Below, in pieces: positions 45,399 through 53,671 of a DNA stretch of 64,000 bases. The stretch covers positions 4,030,001-4,094,000 of the forward strand of contig NZ_CP070499.1 in assembly GCF_016925615.1 (NCBI RefSeq), given 5' to 3'. Position 1 is the first letter of the stretch; each line of letters begins with the position of its first letter. The notes beneath the pieces are model-generated. The model searched no databases. It was not told the origin of the DNA and was given only the letters and a program-made list of their open reading frames with translations. Both the position numbers and the translations under genes were made by a program. This stretch comes from Natronosporangium hydrolyticum. GTDB taxonomy: Bacteria > Actinomycetota > Actinomycetes > Mycobacteriales > Micromonosporaceae.

Positions 45399-46098
45399 GC
45401 GGGTCGAGGTAGACCTCGCCCTGGCGCACTCCCCAGTGCAGGCAGGCGCTGGTGGAGCAGCCCGGATGGCCGGCCTCGAGCACCCCGATCGGGGCACCGG
45501 CCGCGACCGGCTCGCCTACCGCGACAGTGGCGACGACCGGCTCGTAGGTGGTGCGTAGCCCATCGGGGTGCGCCACGCTCACCACTGGTCGGCCCGCTAC
45601 CGGCCCGGCGAAGAAGACCACGCCGGCGCCGGCCGCGAAAACCACTGCCCCGGGCGGCGCCGCGAGGTCGACGCCCCGGTGCCCAGCGAGCCACGGGGCG
45701 GCTGGCGGGATGAACTGTCGGGTCACCGGCGGTGGGCCGGGCAGCGGCCATCGATACTCGCCGCGGGCGGCGGTGGCGGCGTCGGCGGACGAAGCCGCTG
45801 GCGCAGGAGGCGATGCTCCCGCGGCCCGACTCGCCGCCGCGGTAACTCCGCCGGCTGCCAGCAGCCCGGTTATTGCCAAGAGGAGAAAGGCTGAGACAAC
45901 CAGCCGCCTGCGGTCCCGCCGCGTCGATCCCGACCACCCCATGCCGGCAGCCTGCGCGTACCGCCTCGGCGGTGGCAAGTCGCCGACGGGCAAAGCTGTG
46001 GACAACCGCACCGTAGCGGCTGGCTGTGGAAAACGTGGCTGGCGCACCCAGCGGGGCGGCGGCTCGCGCGGCTGCTCGGTCCAGACATCGGGGATCAC
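45343..46098 (-). CDS. M23-family peptidase (LytM-like), membrane-anchored
   Basis: 251 residues from GTG 46096-46098 (GGGAGA upstream); a shorter start at ATG 45940-45942 is possible. One transmembrane helix (about 66-86) exports the C-terminal domain. The M23 fold shows H140 and D144 (AGHRGVDLAAPPG), H177, and H221 in CLHWGVRQGEVYLDPLSLL. In the canonical HxH motif the first His is replaced by Cys219, so zinc binding and activity are uncertain; such variants can be activators or wall-binding proteins. It runs against the sulfite oxidase gene and overlaps its end. Confidence 0.85.
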   Translation of the reverse strand: MIPDVWTEQPREPPPRWVRQPRFPQPAATVRLSTALPVGDLPPPRRYAQAAGMGWSGSTRRDRRRLVVSAFLLLAITGLLAAGGVTAAASRAAGASPPAPAASSADAATAARGEYRWPLPGPPPVTRQFIPPAAPWLAGHRGVDLAAPPGAVVFAAGAGVVFFAGPVAGRPVVSVAHPDGLRTTYEPVVATVAVGEPVAAGAPIGVLEAGHPGCSTSACLHWGVRQGEVYLDPLSLLGWGRVRLLPRPAVT

Positions 46099-46229
46099 CC
46101 GGAGCTCTCCCGGAGAACCGGGTCGGCGACTCGCACCCAGTGCGACCGGGTGGCAGCATAGGAGCGACAGGTTAGGCCCGGGCGGCGCCCGCCGGCCGGA
46201 GCTGACGAGCCACCTGGCGAGGAGAGGTC

Positions 46230-46457
46230 ATGACGGAGCGGAGCGGTGGGTTCGGCAAGATCGTGCTCTGGGTGGTGATCGGCGTCGTCGGCATCATCGT
46301 GGCTGGCCAGATCCTGGGCTGGATCATCGGCGCGCTGTGGAACATTCTGGTCGCCACGTTGATCATCGCGGCGATAGCCGGGGTGTCGCTGCTAGTGATC
46401 GGGGCGGTCCGGCGTTCGGTGGGCAGCGGCGGCGATCGCCGGCAGTTGCCGCGCTGA
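46230..46457 (+). CDS. Small two-helix membrane protein
   Basis: 75 residues, ATG with GAGGAGAGG upstream. Two transmembrane helices (about 11-31 and 37-59) and a short basic tail ending DRRQLPR. No family motif. It is followed by a strong hairpin. Its separate ribosome binding site and terminator support a real gene, but function is unknown. Confidence 0.65.
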   Translation: MTERSGGFGKIVLWVVIGVVGIIVAGQILGWIIGALWNILVATLIIAAIAGVSLLVIGAVRRSVGSGGDRRQLPR

Positions 46458-46510
46458 GACCCACGACGGCCCAGGCCGACAGGCACCGGGTCCACGAGCA
46501 ACAAGCGCGG

Positions 46511-46539
46511 GCCGGGCAGGCGAGGGGCGCCTGCCCGGC
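46511..46539. terminator. Bidirectional terminator
   Basis: Perfect 12-bp arms GCCGGGCAGGCG (46511-46522) and CGCCTGCCCGGC (46528-46539) with a 5-nt loop. It lies between the small membrane protein (plus) and DUF2469 (minus), which converge here. Confidence 0.8.
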
Positions 46540-46592
46540 TCCCGCGACACGATGCCCTGACGGGGACGACGCCCCGGACGGACGTGCGGGTA

Positions 46593-46916
46593 TCAGCCGC
46601 CGAAGCCGGAGTCCGAAGGTAGCGAAATGTCCGGCTTCTCCAACTCCTCCACGTTCACGTCCTTGAACGTCATAACCCGGACGTTCTTGACAAACCGCGC
46701 TGGGCGGTACATGTCCCACACCCAGGCGTCCTGCATCTCGACCTCGAAGTAGACCTCACCATCCGAGTTACGCACGTGCAGGTCGACCTGGTTCGCCAGA
46801 TAAAACCGGCGCTCGGTCTCGACCACATACGAGAACTGGCGGACGATGTCGCGATACTCCCGGTAGAGCTGGAGCTCCATGTCGGTCTCGTACTTTTCGA
46901 GATCTTCCGCGCTCAT
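46593..46916 (-). CDS. DUF2469 protein
   Basis: 107 residues from ATG 46914-46916, with GGAGGGGGAG upstream. MSAEDLEKYETDMELQLYRE, followed by YRDIVRQFSYVVETERRFYL and the later VWDMYRPARFVKNVRVMTFK, matches the whole of the strongly conserved actinobacterial DUF2469. Its function is unknown; it is always near rnhB and the signal peptidases. Cytoplasmic, acidic. Confidence 0.93.
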   Translation of the reverse strand: MSAEDLEKYETDMELQLYREYRDIVRQFSYVVETERRFYLANQVDLHVRNSDGEVYFEVEMQDAWVWDMYRPARFVKNVRVMTFKDVNVEELEKPDISLPSDSGFGG

Positions 46917-46987
46917 CTCACTCCCCCTCCGGCTGCCCATCTCCATCTTCGCCCACCCACATCCGCTCACCAGATGCCACGCCGAGG

Positions 46988-47695
46988 TTACTCCTCACCC
47001 CGGACGTCGACACCGGCAGCTTCATCTCCACCACCGCTCACCACCAGAGCAGGCTGCCGCAGCGCCACGTTCGCGTACGAGAACCGGTGCACAGCGCTGG
47101 GACCATACCTGGACAACGCCGCCGTGTGCTCTGCCGTCGCGTACCCCTTGTGCTCGGCGAAGCCGTAATCGGGGAACTGCTGGGCCAGCTCGACCATGAG
47201 CCGGTCCCGGGTGACCTTCGCCAGCACCCCCGCCGCCGCCACACAGGCCGCAACCTGGTCGCCCTTCCACACCGCCAAGCCTGGCACGTCCAACCCGTCC
47301 ACCGGAAATCCGTCGGTCAAGACGTAGTCCGGGCGGACCGCGAGCGCGGCCAGCGCCCGCCGCAGCGCCGCGAGATTGCACACCTGCAACCCTCGCGCGT
47401 CCACCTCCGCCGGGGGAACCACCACCGTCGAATACGCCAGCGCCCGGTCAACCACCTGGGCGTAGACCCGCTCCCGCGCGGCCGCGGTCAACTGCTTGGA
47501 ATCGGCGAGTTCGGCGATCTCGCCGCGCCGCCCCGGCGGTAGCACCGCGGCCGCGGCCACCAGCGGGCCGGCGCAGGCCCCCCGGCCGGCCTCATCCGCC
47601 CCAGCGACCCGCGCGAAGCCGCGCCGCCGCAGCGCCCGCTCAAGGGCGTAGATCCCGCCCTCGGTACGCACGACGGTCCGTGGTGGCGGCAGCAT
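46988..47695 (-). CDS. rnhB: Ribonuclease HII
   Basis: 235 residues from ATG 47693-47695 (GGAGG 5 nt upstream). Removes misincorporated ribonucleotides and RNA in RNA/DNA hybrids. The active site has D34 and E35 (AGADEAGRGA), a third Asp in LTDGFPVDGL, and ADSKQLTAAARERVY and KVTRDRLMVELAQQFPDYGF motifs. Full length. The frame upstream of the Met is the antisense of the lepB gene and is not part of the protein. Confidence 0.95.
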   Translation of the reverse strand: MLPPPRTVVRTEGGIYALERALRRRGFARVAGADEAGRGACAGPLVAAAAVLPPGRRGEIAELADSKQLTAAARERVYAQVVDRALAYSTVVVPPAEVDARGLQVCNLAALRRALAALAVRPDYVLTDGFPVDGLDVPGLAVWKGDQVAACVAAAGVLAKVTRDRLMVELAQQFPDYGFAEHKGYATAEHTAALSRYGPSAVHRFSYANVALRQPALVVSGGGDEAAGVDVRGEE

Positions 47696-47738
47696 CACAC
47701 CTCCCCAGGTGATCCCGGCCGTCGCGGTGACGGCCGGC

Positions 47739-48386
47739 TCAGCCGCTGCCGGGGACCGGTTCAAAGGTATCCGGCACCGACAGCCACTCGGCTCGATCGA
47801 ACGGCCAGAAGAGCACAAATGCCCGCCCGACCACGGCATCCTCACTGACCGTCGCCACCATCGCATCGCCCCCGGAGCGCTGATAGTGGTCCATCGAGTC
47901 GCCGGAGGAGCTGCGATGGTCACCCAGCAACCACAGTCTGCCCTCCGGGACGACCACCGAGAACTCCGGGATCGCCGCGGCGTCGGTGACGCCATCGCGA
48001 GAGTACAGGTACGGTTCGTCGAGCGAGTGACCGTTGATGATCAGGCGTTGCTGGTCGTCGCAGCAGACAACCTCGTCGCCGCCGACCGCGATCACGCGCT
48101 TGATGAAGTCGTCACCGCTCGGGCTCCACTGCGTCGGCGCACGGAAGACCACGATCTCCCCGCGGGCAGGGTCACGCACGTGGTAGACGAGCTTATTGAC
48201 GAGCACCCGGTCGTAGAGATCCAGCGTGTTCTGCATCGACCCGGAGGGAATGTAGAAGGTCTGCAGCACGAACGCTCGGACCAGGATCGCCACCACGATC
48301 GCCACACCGAGCAGGATCGGCAGCTCCCGCCAGAACGAACCTCGCCGCTGCTGCGGCTGCTCCTCAGTCGGCTGTTCGTCTATCAC
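47739..48386 (-). CDS. lepB: Signal peptidase I (second copy)
   Basis: 215 residues, GTG start overlapping the stop of the other lepB (GTGA). One transmembrane helix (22-42), catalytic S50 in PSGSM and catalytic K96 in DDFIKRVIAVGGD, the pair that forms the Ser-Lys dyad. Box E GDHRSSSGDSMDHY is present. It cleaves signal peptides of exported proteins. A CC pair (VVCCDD) may form a disulfide outside. The tandem with the gene upstream suggests division of labour between the two enzymes. Confidence 0.94.
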   Translation of the reverse strand: MIDEQPTEEQPQQRRGSFWRELPILLGVAIVVAILVRAFVLQTFYIPSGSMQNTLDLYDRVLVNKLVYHVRDPARGEIVVFRAPTQWSPSGDDFIKRVIAVGGDEVVCCDDQQRLIINGHSLDEPYLYSRDGVTDAAAIPEFSVVVPEGRLWLLGDHRSSSGDSMDHYQRSGGDAMVATVSEDAVVGRAFVLFWPFDRAEWLSVPDTFEPVPGSG

Positions 48387-50086
48387 GCCGCGAGCCTACG
48401 TCGAATCGGCCGGACACGGCGCCGCAAACTCGGCGAGTCCCCCCGAAAAGAGCGACGGAACACCGGCATCGACGCGCCGAGCAACCCGGCCACGCCGAGC
48501 GCCTGCGCCGCCGGCTGGGCTCCGGCGCCGGCATCGGCCGCGGCCGGCGACGGCTCGGTCGTCGTGCCCAGAGCGGCCGGCGCGGCCCCGAAGGTGTCCG
48601 GCTGCGACAGCCCGGTCCACCGGTCGCTCGGCCACACGATGATGAACGCCCTACCGATCACATTGTCCAGTGGAATCTGGCCCTGACAGCGGGAGTCCTG
48701 CGAAACCTGCCGATGGTCACCCATCACGAACATGTGACCGGGCTGCACCACCACCTCATCGAAGCGTCGCCCCCGACAGTCACCCAGCGGTACGTCGTCG
48801 AGCGGCGAGTCCCGGATCACGTACTCCTCATTGAGGGGTTGCCCGTTGACAAAGACCCGCCCGTCCACGTCGCAGCAGGACACCGTGTCACCGGGCAGGC
48901 CGATGACGCGCTTGATGTAGTCGCTGGCCCCGGGGCGAGTTACCCCCACCAGGTCACCGATCGCACGGCTCCCCCGAGCGAAAAGCCCGATGTCGTCGTC
49001 CTGACCGCCGATCGGCTCCCAGGCGTCGGTGCCCTGGAACACCACCACCTCCCCCCGCGCCGGCTCCCGGAAGTGGTAGACGACCTTGTTGACCAGCACC
49101 CGGTCGCCCGCGACCAGGGTCTCCTCCATCGAGCCGGAGGGGATGTAGAACGCCTGCAAGAGGAAGGTGCGGACCAGGACGGCCAGGCACAGGGCGATCA
49201 CCAGTAACAGCGGCAGCTCCTGCCAGAGCGGCAGGCCGCGGCGCTTACGTGGCCGGGGCGCAGCACCGCTGCCGGCACCCCGCCCGTCGCCCGGACGCCG
49301 CCGGGGCGACCTCGGATCGCTCCCCCGGCGCGCCTCCCGCGTCCGCGCCGGCTCGGGTCCGGCCTGCTCCGGCACCACCCGGGTCCAGCCGGGGTCCTCC
49401 GGCTCATCGCCGGGGCCCCGCAGCGGCCTGGCGTCGTCAGGCCACTGCTGCGCCCAGGCGTCGGGACGGGCCGCACCACCCCTCACCCCAGGCTGGTATG
49501 CGGTGGCGGCATCGGCCGGGTGCGGGTCGGTGTAACCGGCCCGGTAGCCGTCGTCGGCGTACCCGGGCGCCGGATAACCCTCCGGACCACCCGGCGGGTA
49601 GCCGGCCGGCGAATAACCCGGCGGGCCAGGGTCGGGGTATGCCGGGGACCGATAGCCCGGGTCGGCGTAGTCGGCGGGATAGTGCTGCTCAGGATAGTGC
49701 TGCTCAGGATAGTGGCTGGCCTGGTAACCCGGCGGCGGGTAGCCGCCCCGGACCGGCGGTGGCTCCGGCGGCGGGTAGCCGGCCGGCAGGTAACCGCCGC
49801 CGTCGTCGTACCCGTGAGGAGGGTACGGCTGCTCGCGGGACTCGGGGTAGCCATACCTCGCCGGGTGGTAGCCGGTCTCCGGCGGGTAGTCGGCGGCGGC
49901 GGCGTAACCAGGGCCATAGGCGGCACTCGGCGGGTCCGGATAGCCGCGCTGGTCGGAGAACTCGTTCCGCGTCGCAGGCAGCTCATCATCCCGCCAGTCG
50001 GGGTAGCCCCCGACCTCCGCACCATACGGAGAGTATCCATCGTGGTCGCGAGGATAGCCGCGACCATTGCGCTCACCGGCCGTCAC
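48383..50086 (-). CDS. lepB: Signal peptidase I with very long disordered N-terminus
   Basis: 567 residues from GTG 50084-50086, chosen because TAAGCT lies 7 nt upstream as for a leaderless transcript. About 285 N-terminal residues are disordered, rich in Tyr, Pro, Gly and Asp, with repeats such as YPEQHYPEQHYPADYADPGY, and basic near the membrane. A transmembrane helix follows (about 290-312), then PSGSM (catalytic Ser near 317) and YIKRVIGLPGD (catalytic Lys near 388), CC, and GDHRQVSQDSR. A second hydrophobic stretch near the C-terminus is followed by a very basic tail. The N-terminus would lie in the cytoplasm; its role is unknown. Confidence 0.9.
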   Translation of the reverse strand: MTAGERNGRGYPRDHDGYSPYGAEVGGYPDWRDDELPATRNEFSDQRGYPDPPSAAYGPGYAAAADYPPETGYHPARYGYPESREQPYPPHGYDDGGGYLPAGYPPPEPPPVRGGYPPPGYQASHYPEQHYPEQHYPADYADPGYRSPAYPDPGPPGYSPAGYPPGGPEGYPAPGYADDGYRAGYTDPHPADAATAYQPGVRGGAARPDAWAQQWPDDARPLRGPGDEPEDPGWTRVVPEQAGPEPARTREARRGSDPRSPRRRPGDGRGAGSGAAPRPRKRRGLPLWQELPLLLVIALCLAVLVRTFLLQAFYIPSGSMEETLVAGDRVLVNKVVYHFREPARGEVVVFQGTDAWEPIGGQDDDIGLFARGSRAIGDLVGVTRPGASDYIKRVIGLPGDTVSCCDVDGRVFVNGQPLNEEYVIRDSPLDDVPLGDCRGRRFDEVVVQPGHMFVMGDHRQVSQDSRCQGQIPLDNVIGRAFIIVWPSDRWTGLSQPDTFGAAPAALGTTTEPSPAAADAGAGAQPAAQALGVAGLLGASMPVFRRSFRGDSPSLRRRVRPIRRRLAA

Positions 50087-50093
50087 CGGCGCA

Positions 50094-50122
50094 AGCTTAG
50101 CCGCAAGCGAAAGGTTTGTCCG
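50094..50122 (-). promoter_or_regulatory. Leaderless promoter of the long lepB
   Basis: On the minus strand CGGACA (-35-like, plus 50117-50122), 17 bp, then TAAGCT (plus 50094-50099), then 7 nt to the GTG at 50086. No ribosome binding site is seen. Confidence 0.5.
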
Positions 50123-50186
50123 GCGCCGGCCGGCGGCAATGTGCAGCCCCACATCGGGCCATCACCTCGCCGCCGGTCGATCATGC

Positions 50187-50543
50187 TCAGGCCGGCTGCT
50201 TCTCGCGCAGCTCCTTGATCTTCGCCTTCTTGCCGCGCAGCTCCCGCAGGTAGTAGAGCTTCGCCCGGCGGACATCACCCCGGGTAACCATCTCGATCCG
50301 GTCCAGCACCGGGCTGTGCACCGGGTAGGTCCGCTCCACACCGACCCCGAAGCTGATCTTCCGGATGGTGAAGGTCTCCCGAATGCCCGAGCCCTGCCGG
50401 CGGATCACCACGCCCTGGAAGACCTGGATCCGGGACCGGTTCCCCTCGACCACCCGCGCGTGCACCTTGAGCGTGTCACCGGCGCGGAATTCCGGGATGT
50501 CAGCTCGCTGCGACTGGGCGTCCAGCGCGTCCAACGTGTTCAT
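50187..50543 (-). CDS. rplS: 50S ribosomal protein L19
   Basis: 118 residues. [20 protein letters not shown], followed by the SH3-like core [20 protein letters not shown] and [20 protein letters not shown], covers the whole family. Lies at the 30S/50S interface. Follows trmD by 91 bp; a hairpin lies in that gap. Confidence 0.97.
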   Translation of the reverse strand: MNTLDALDAQSQRADIPEFRAGDTLKVHARVVEGNRSRIQVFQGVVIRRQGSGIRETFTIRKISFGVGVERTYPVHSPVLDRIEMVTRGDVRRAKLYYLRELRGKKAKIKELREKQPA

Positions 50544-50565
50544 CGCTCAAATCCTCAAGCCTCGG

Positions 50566-50588
50566 CGCGCACCACGACCCGGTGCGCG
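50566..50588 (-). other. Intercistronic hairpin between trmD and rplS
   Basis: Perfect 8-bp arms CGCGCACC (50566-50573) and GGTGCGCG (50581-50588) with a 7-nt loop, 22 bp before the rplS start. It may be an attenuator or processing site that uncouples L19 from the less abundant TrmD. Confidence 0.4.
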
Positions 50589-50634
50589 GGTGGATGTTGG
50601 TCCGGTCACCCAGGTCGAAAACCCGGCAACCCTT

Positions 50635-51399
50635 CTACTCTGCCATACCGCTGTGGGGCGGCGTCACGCCGGCCCCCGCGAGCACTTCCCGGTCCCGCGG
50701 ATCGAGCGCATCCGCCGGTAGCTCCGCAAGCAGATCCGGCCGGTGAGTAGCCGTCCGCAACAGCGCCTGCTCACGCCGCCACCGGGCAATCCGGGCATGA
50801 TCCCCGCTGCGCAGCACCTCTGGCACGGCCAAGCCCCGCCAGCTCGCCGGTTTAGTGTACAGCGGCGCCTCAAGCAGACCGCTGCTGTGAGACTCCTCAA
50901 CCAGCGAGTCGGCGTTGCCGAGCACCCCGGGCAGCAGTCGGACCACCGCCTCCAGGATCACCAACGCCGCCACCTCGCCGCCGAAGAGCACATAGTCGCC
51001 CAGCGAGACTTCGGTCACCGACATCCGGCCGGCCGCATGGTCGATCACCCGCTGATCGATCCCTTCGTAGCGGCCGCAGGCAACGATCAGCCGCTCCTCA
51101 CCCGCCAACCGCTGCGCCATGCGCTGGCTGAACCGCTCCCCGGCCGGAGTGGGCACCAACAGGCGGCTGCCCGGCTCCGCGAGCGCGTCCAGCGCCTCAC
51201 CCCACGGCTCCGGTCGCATCACCATGCCCGGTCCGCCGCCGTACGGGGAGTCGTCCACCGTGCGATGGACATCATGAGTCCACTGCCGAAGATCATGAAC
51301 GGCGACGGTGACCGCACCGCTCTGCTGCGCCCGACCAACCAACGACAGCCCCAACGGAGCCAGGTAGTCAGGAAATATGCTGACAATGTCGATCCGCAT
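50635..51399 (-). CDS. trmD: tRNA (guanine-37-N1)-methyltransferase
   Basis: 254 residues. A SPOUT (trefoil knot) enzyme that methylates G37 of tRNAs. [57 protein letters not shown], and [20 protein letters not shown] are the diagnostic motifs, including the knot. Complete. The C-terminal helical domain has the usual [18 protein letters not shown]. Confidence 0.97.
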   Translation of the reverse strand: MRIDIVSIFPDYLAPLGLSLVGRAQQSGAVTVAVHDLRQWTHDVHRTVDDSPYGGGPGMVMRPEPWGEALDALAEPGSRLLVPTPAGERFSQRMAQRLAGEERLIVACGRYEGIDQRVIDHAAGRMSVTEVSLGDYVLFGGEVAALVILEAVVRLLPGVLGNADSLVEESHSSGLLEAPLYTKPASWRGLAVPEVLRSGDHARIARWRREQALLRTATHRPDLLAELPADALDPRDREVLAGAGVTPPHSGMAE

Positions 51400-51411
51400 A
51401 GTGTGGCCCGG

Positions 51412-51936
51412 TCACAGCTCCAGCAGGCCAGCCGGTGGGTCCACCACCAGCCGCCCGCCGTCCAGATCCACCTCGGGCACGATTGCGGTCACGAACGGCA
51501 CCAACGCCGTGCCGCCGGCAGGGCGGGATACCACCAGCAGGTCGGCGGCGGGAGCATGGTCCACCCGAAGCACCGTGCCTACCGACTCGCCCGCCACCGT
51601 CACCACCGCCAGACCTTCCAGCTGATGATCGAGGAACTCCTCCGGGTCCACCGGAGCGGGCAGCTCGCCGCTCTCCACCCGCAGCAACACGCCCCGCAGC
51701 CGCTCGGCCGCATCGCGGTCGGCGACCCCCTCGAAGGCCACGATCAGCCGACCCTGATGCGGGCGCGCCCCAGCCACCCGGAGGGTGGCCGGGGCAACGA
51801 CAGTGTCAGTAGGGGGCTTGGCGCCCAGCACCGCCCCGACTGCGTACCGCTGGGTGGGCTCGTCGGTGGCCACCTCGACCACCACCTCGCCCCGCACCCC
51901 ATGCGGCCGGACGATCCGACCGATCGTCAACAGCAT
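51412..51936 (-). CDS. rimM: 16S rRNA processing protein RimM
   Basis: 174 residues. Binds S19 and helps 30S maturation. The N-terminal RimM domain (LLTIGRIVRPHGVRGEVVVE, then the 80-90 segment) and a C-terminal PRC-barrel (FLDHQLEGLAVVTVAGESVG, GTALVPFVTAIVPEVDLDGG) are both present. ATG overlaps the khpA stop by one base, so translation is coupled. Lies 12 bp before trmD. Confidence 0.95.
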   Translation of the reverse strand: MLLTIGRIVRPHGVRGEVVVEVATDEPTQRYAVGAVLGAKPPTDTVVAPATLRVAGARPHQGRLIVAFEGVADRDAAERLRGVLLRVESGELPAPVDPEEFLDHQLEGLAVVTVAGESVGTVLRVDHAPAADLLVVSRPAGGTALVPFVTAIVPEVDLDGGRLVVDPPAGLLEL

Positions 51937-52169
51937 CAGTAGGAGTCGATGATCTCGACCCGTACCGCCTTGCCGCCGACCGACGAGATCACCTGGCGGA
52001 GGGCCTTGGCGGTACGGCCGTTACGCCCGATCACCGTACCCAGGTCGGACGGGTGGACCCGGACCTCCAGGCGCTTGCCGCGCCGGTTGTCCACCATCCG
52101 AACCCGGACATCGTCTGGATTCTCCACGATGCCTTTGACCAAATGCTCCAACGCAGGCTTCAGCGCCAC
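51936..52169 (-). CDS. khpA: KH-domain RNA-binding protein KhpA
   Basis: 78 residues from GTG 52167-52169, chosen to match homologues that begin just before LEHLVKGIV; a GTG five codons upstream inside rpsP is possible. The single KH domain includes VIGRNGRTAKALRQVISSVG, the GxxG loop. In pneumococcus and other Gram-positives KhpA pairs with KhpB and affects cell elongation and small RNAs. Usual position between rpsP and rimM. Confidence 0.92.
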   Translation of the reverse strand: MALKPALEHLVKGIVENPDDVRVRMVDNRRGKRLEVRVHPSDLGTVIGRNGRTAKALRQVISSVGGKAVRVEIIDSY

Positions 52170-52170
52170 C

Positions 52171-52719
52171 TCAGCCCTGCTCACCGGAGTCTGCCTCGGC
52201 TGCCTTCGCACTCGCTTCCGCCTTCTCCGCCGGCTCCGCACCAGCGGTCTCGGTCGACGCTTCGGCGCTGGCGGACTCGCCGCCCTCGGCCTTCGGTTCG
52301 GCCTTCTTGGCGCCCTTCTTAGCGGACTTCTTCGCCGCCGTGGTGGCCTCGCCCTTGCCCGGCTGCTCGGCCAGGCCGGCCGCAGCCTTCGCCTCGGCCT
52401 CGTAGATCGCCTGGCGGTCCACCTTCGGGGCGGCTACCAGCAGCGGCTGCTCCGGCGGCGGCTCGCCCTTGAACTTCTGCCAGTCGCCGGTCTTGCGCAG
52501 GATCGCCTGGACCGGCTCGCTGGGCTGAGCACCCACCGAGAGCCAGTACTGCACCCGCTCCGAGTTGACCTCGATCCGCGACGGGTGCTCCTTCGGGTGA
52601 TAGATGCCGATGTTCTCGATCGCCTTGCCGTCGCGCTTGACGCGCGAGTCCGCCACGACGATGCGGTACTGCGGGTTGCGGATCTTACCCATCCGCAGAA
52701 GCCGGATTCGTACGGCCAC
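52171..52719 (-). CDS. rpsP: 30S ribosomal protein S16 with long charged tail
   Basis: 182 residues from GTG 52717-52719 (AGGAG 9 nt upstream). The S16 core is residues 1-82 ([39 protein letters not shown]). The C-terminal 100 residues are an Ala/Glu/Lys-rich tail ([20 protein letters not shown] and acidic stretches), roughly doubling the usual length. Long tails are known in some actinobacteria but this one is large. First gene of the S16-KhpA-RimM-TrmD-L19 operon. Confidence 0.95.
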   Translation of the reverse strand: MAVRIRLLRMGKIRNPQYRIVVADSRVKRDGKAIENIGIYHPKEHPSRIEVNSERVQYWLSVGAQPSEPVQAILRKTGDWQKFKGEPPPEQPLLVAAPKVDRQAIYEAEAKAAAGLAEQPGKGEATTAAKKSAKKGAKKAEPKAEGGESASAEASTETAGAEPAEKAEASAKAAEADSGEQG

Positions 52720-52832
52720 GTGTGTTCGCTCCTGTATGAGTTCGGCACCACCGGGGCTGATCGGTGATGCGCGGGTGGGACACCGGCCGGACCCACGTGG
52801 GGCATGGGCGCCGGAGGCCTCGCGGACTGGCC

Positions 52833-52862
52833 GCGTGACCGGGTAGAGGGCGCCGGTCACGC
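52833..52862 (-). terminator. Terminator upstream of rpsP
   Basis: Perfect 10-bp arms GCGTGACCGG (52833-52842) and CCGGTCACGC (52853-52862) with a 10-nt loop, 74 bp past the DUF402 stop. It separates that unit from the rpsP promoter, which must lie in 52720-52832, where no clear -10 was chosen. Confidence 0.65.
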
Positions 52863-52936
52863 GCCGGTTACCAGCCCCCTATTGTGCCAGACCACACCAG
52901 TCGCCCCGCAGCAGCCCGTAGCGCACCCGCGCGCCG

Positions 52937-53590
52937 CTACGACCAGGCCCTTGGCCGGTCCCACCCGGCGGGCAGCTCGGCCGGCACCGACCAGCCCGGG
53001 TCGGGACGAAAGTCGCAGAAGGTCCCGTCGAAGGGGAAGCCACCAGCCTCCGCTAGGGCGGCGAGCCGCTCCCCCTCCGCCCGCACCGCCACCGGATCGG
53101 AGACCCAGTAGTGCTCCGGAAAGGCGATCCGCTCCGCCAGCTCGTGCTCATCTTTCCAGCACCAGCTCCGGTCCGACATCACCACGATGTCCAGGTCATA
53201 GTCGACCGTGTCCACCCCGACCAGCTCGCCGTCGGACCACCGTACCGCTGGCTGCTCCAGGTTGATGTACCACTGTGAGAAGCCGCCGCCGGGGCCGCGG
53301 TAGAACCACCAGACCGAGTGCGCGGCGTCCGGCGGCAGCAGGATGAGCACCCCGGTGTCGGTCCACCGGCGGGCCACCAGCTGCTTCGGCACGGTGAGCC
53401 ACTCAGCGAACGGCATATCCCGCAGGCCGCGCCCGTCGGCGGCCCGTAGCCAGCGCAGCGGGCTGCCCTCCGCCAGCCAGAGCAGCAGCCCTCGCTCGTC
53501 GTCGCTCACCACCCGGCAGAACTTCACCACCGAGAGCTGCTCGCCGCGCTTGTGGTACCGCCGGATCACCGGTTCGCCGGGCTTCAACAC
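52937..53590 (-). CDS. DUF402 protein (FomD/nucleoside-diphosphatase-like)
   Basis: 217 residues, GTG start with GGGAGGG upstream. The DUF402 beta-barrel shows WWFYRGPGGGFSQWYINLEQ, followed by the metal-binding segment VDTVDYDLDIVVMSDRSWCW with its row of Asp and the conserved KDEHELAERI. Members of this family such as FomD and SC4828 hydrolyse nucleotidyl or nucleoside diphosphates with metal. The substrate here is unknown. It follows proS by 81 bp. Confidence 0.82.
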   Translation of the reverse strand: MLKPGEPVIRRYHKRGEQLSVVKFCRVVSDDERGLLLWLAEGSPLRWLRAADGRGLRDMPFAEWLTVPKQLVARRWTDTGVLILLPPDAAHSVWWFYRGPGGGFSQWYINLEQPAVRWSDGELVGVDTVDYDLDIVVMSDRSWCWKDEHELAERIAFPEHYWVSDPVAVRAEGERLAALAEAGGFPFDGTFCDFRPDPGWSVPAELPAGWDRPRAWS

Positions 53591-53671
53591 GCCACCCTCC
53601 CGCGTTGACCATGGAGTTTGGGACCGATTCTGGCCCCGGTCATGTACCTAGGTTCATGATCAACTCGCGGT

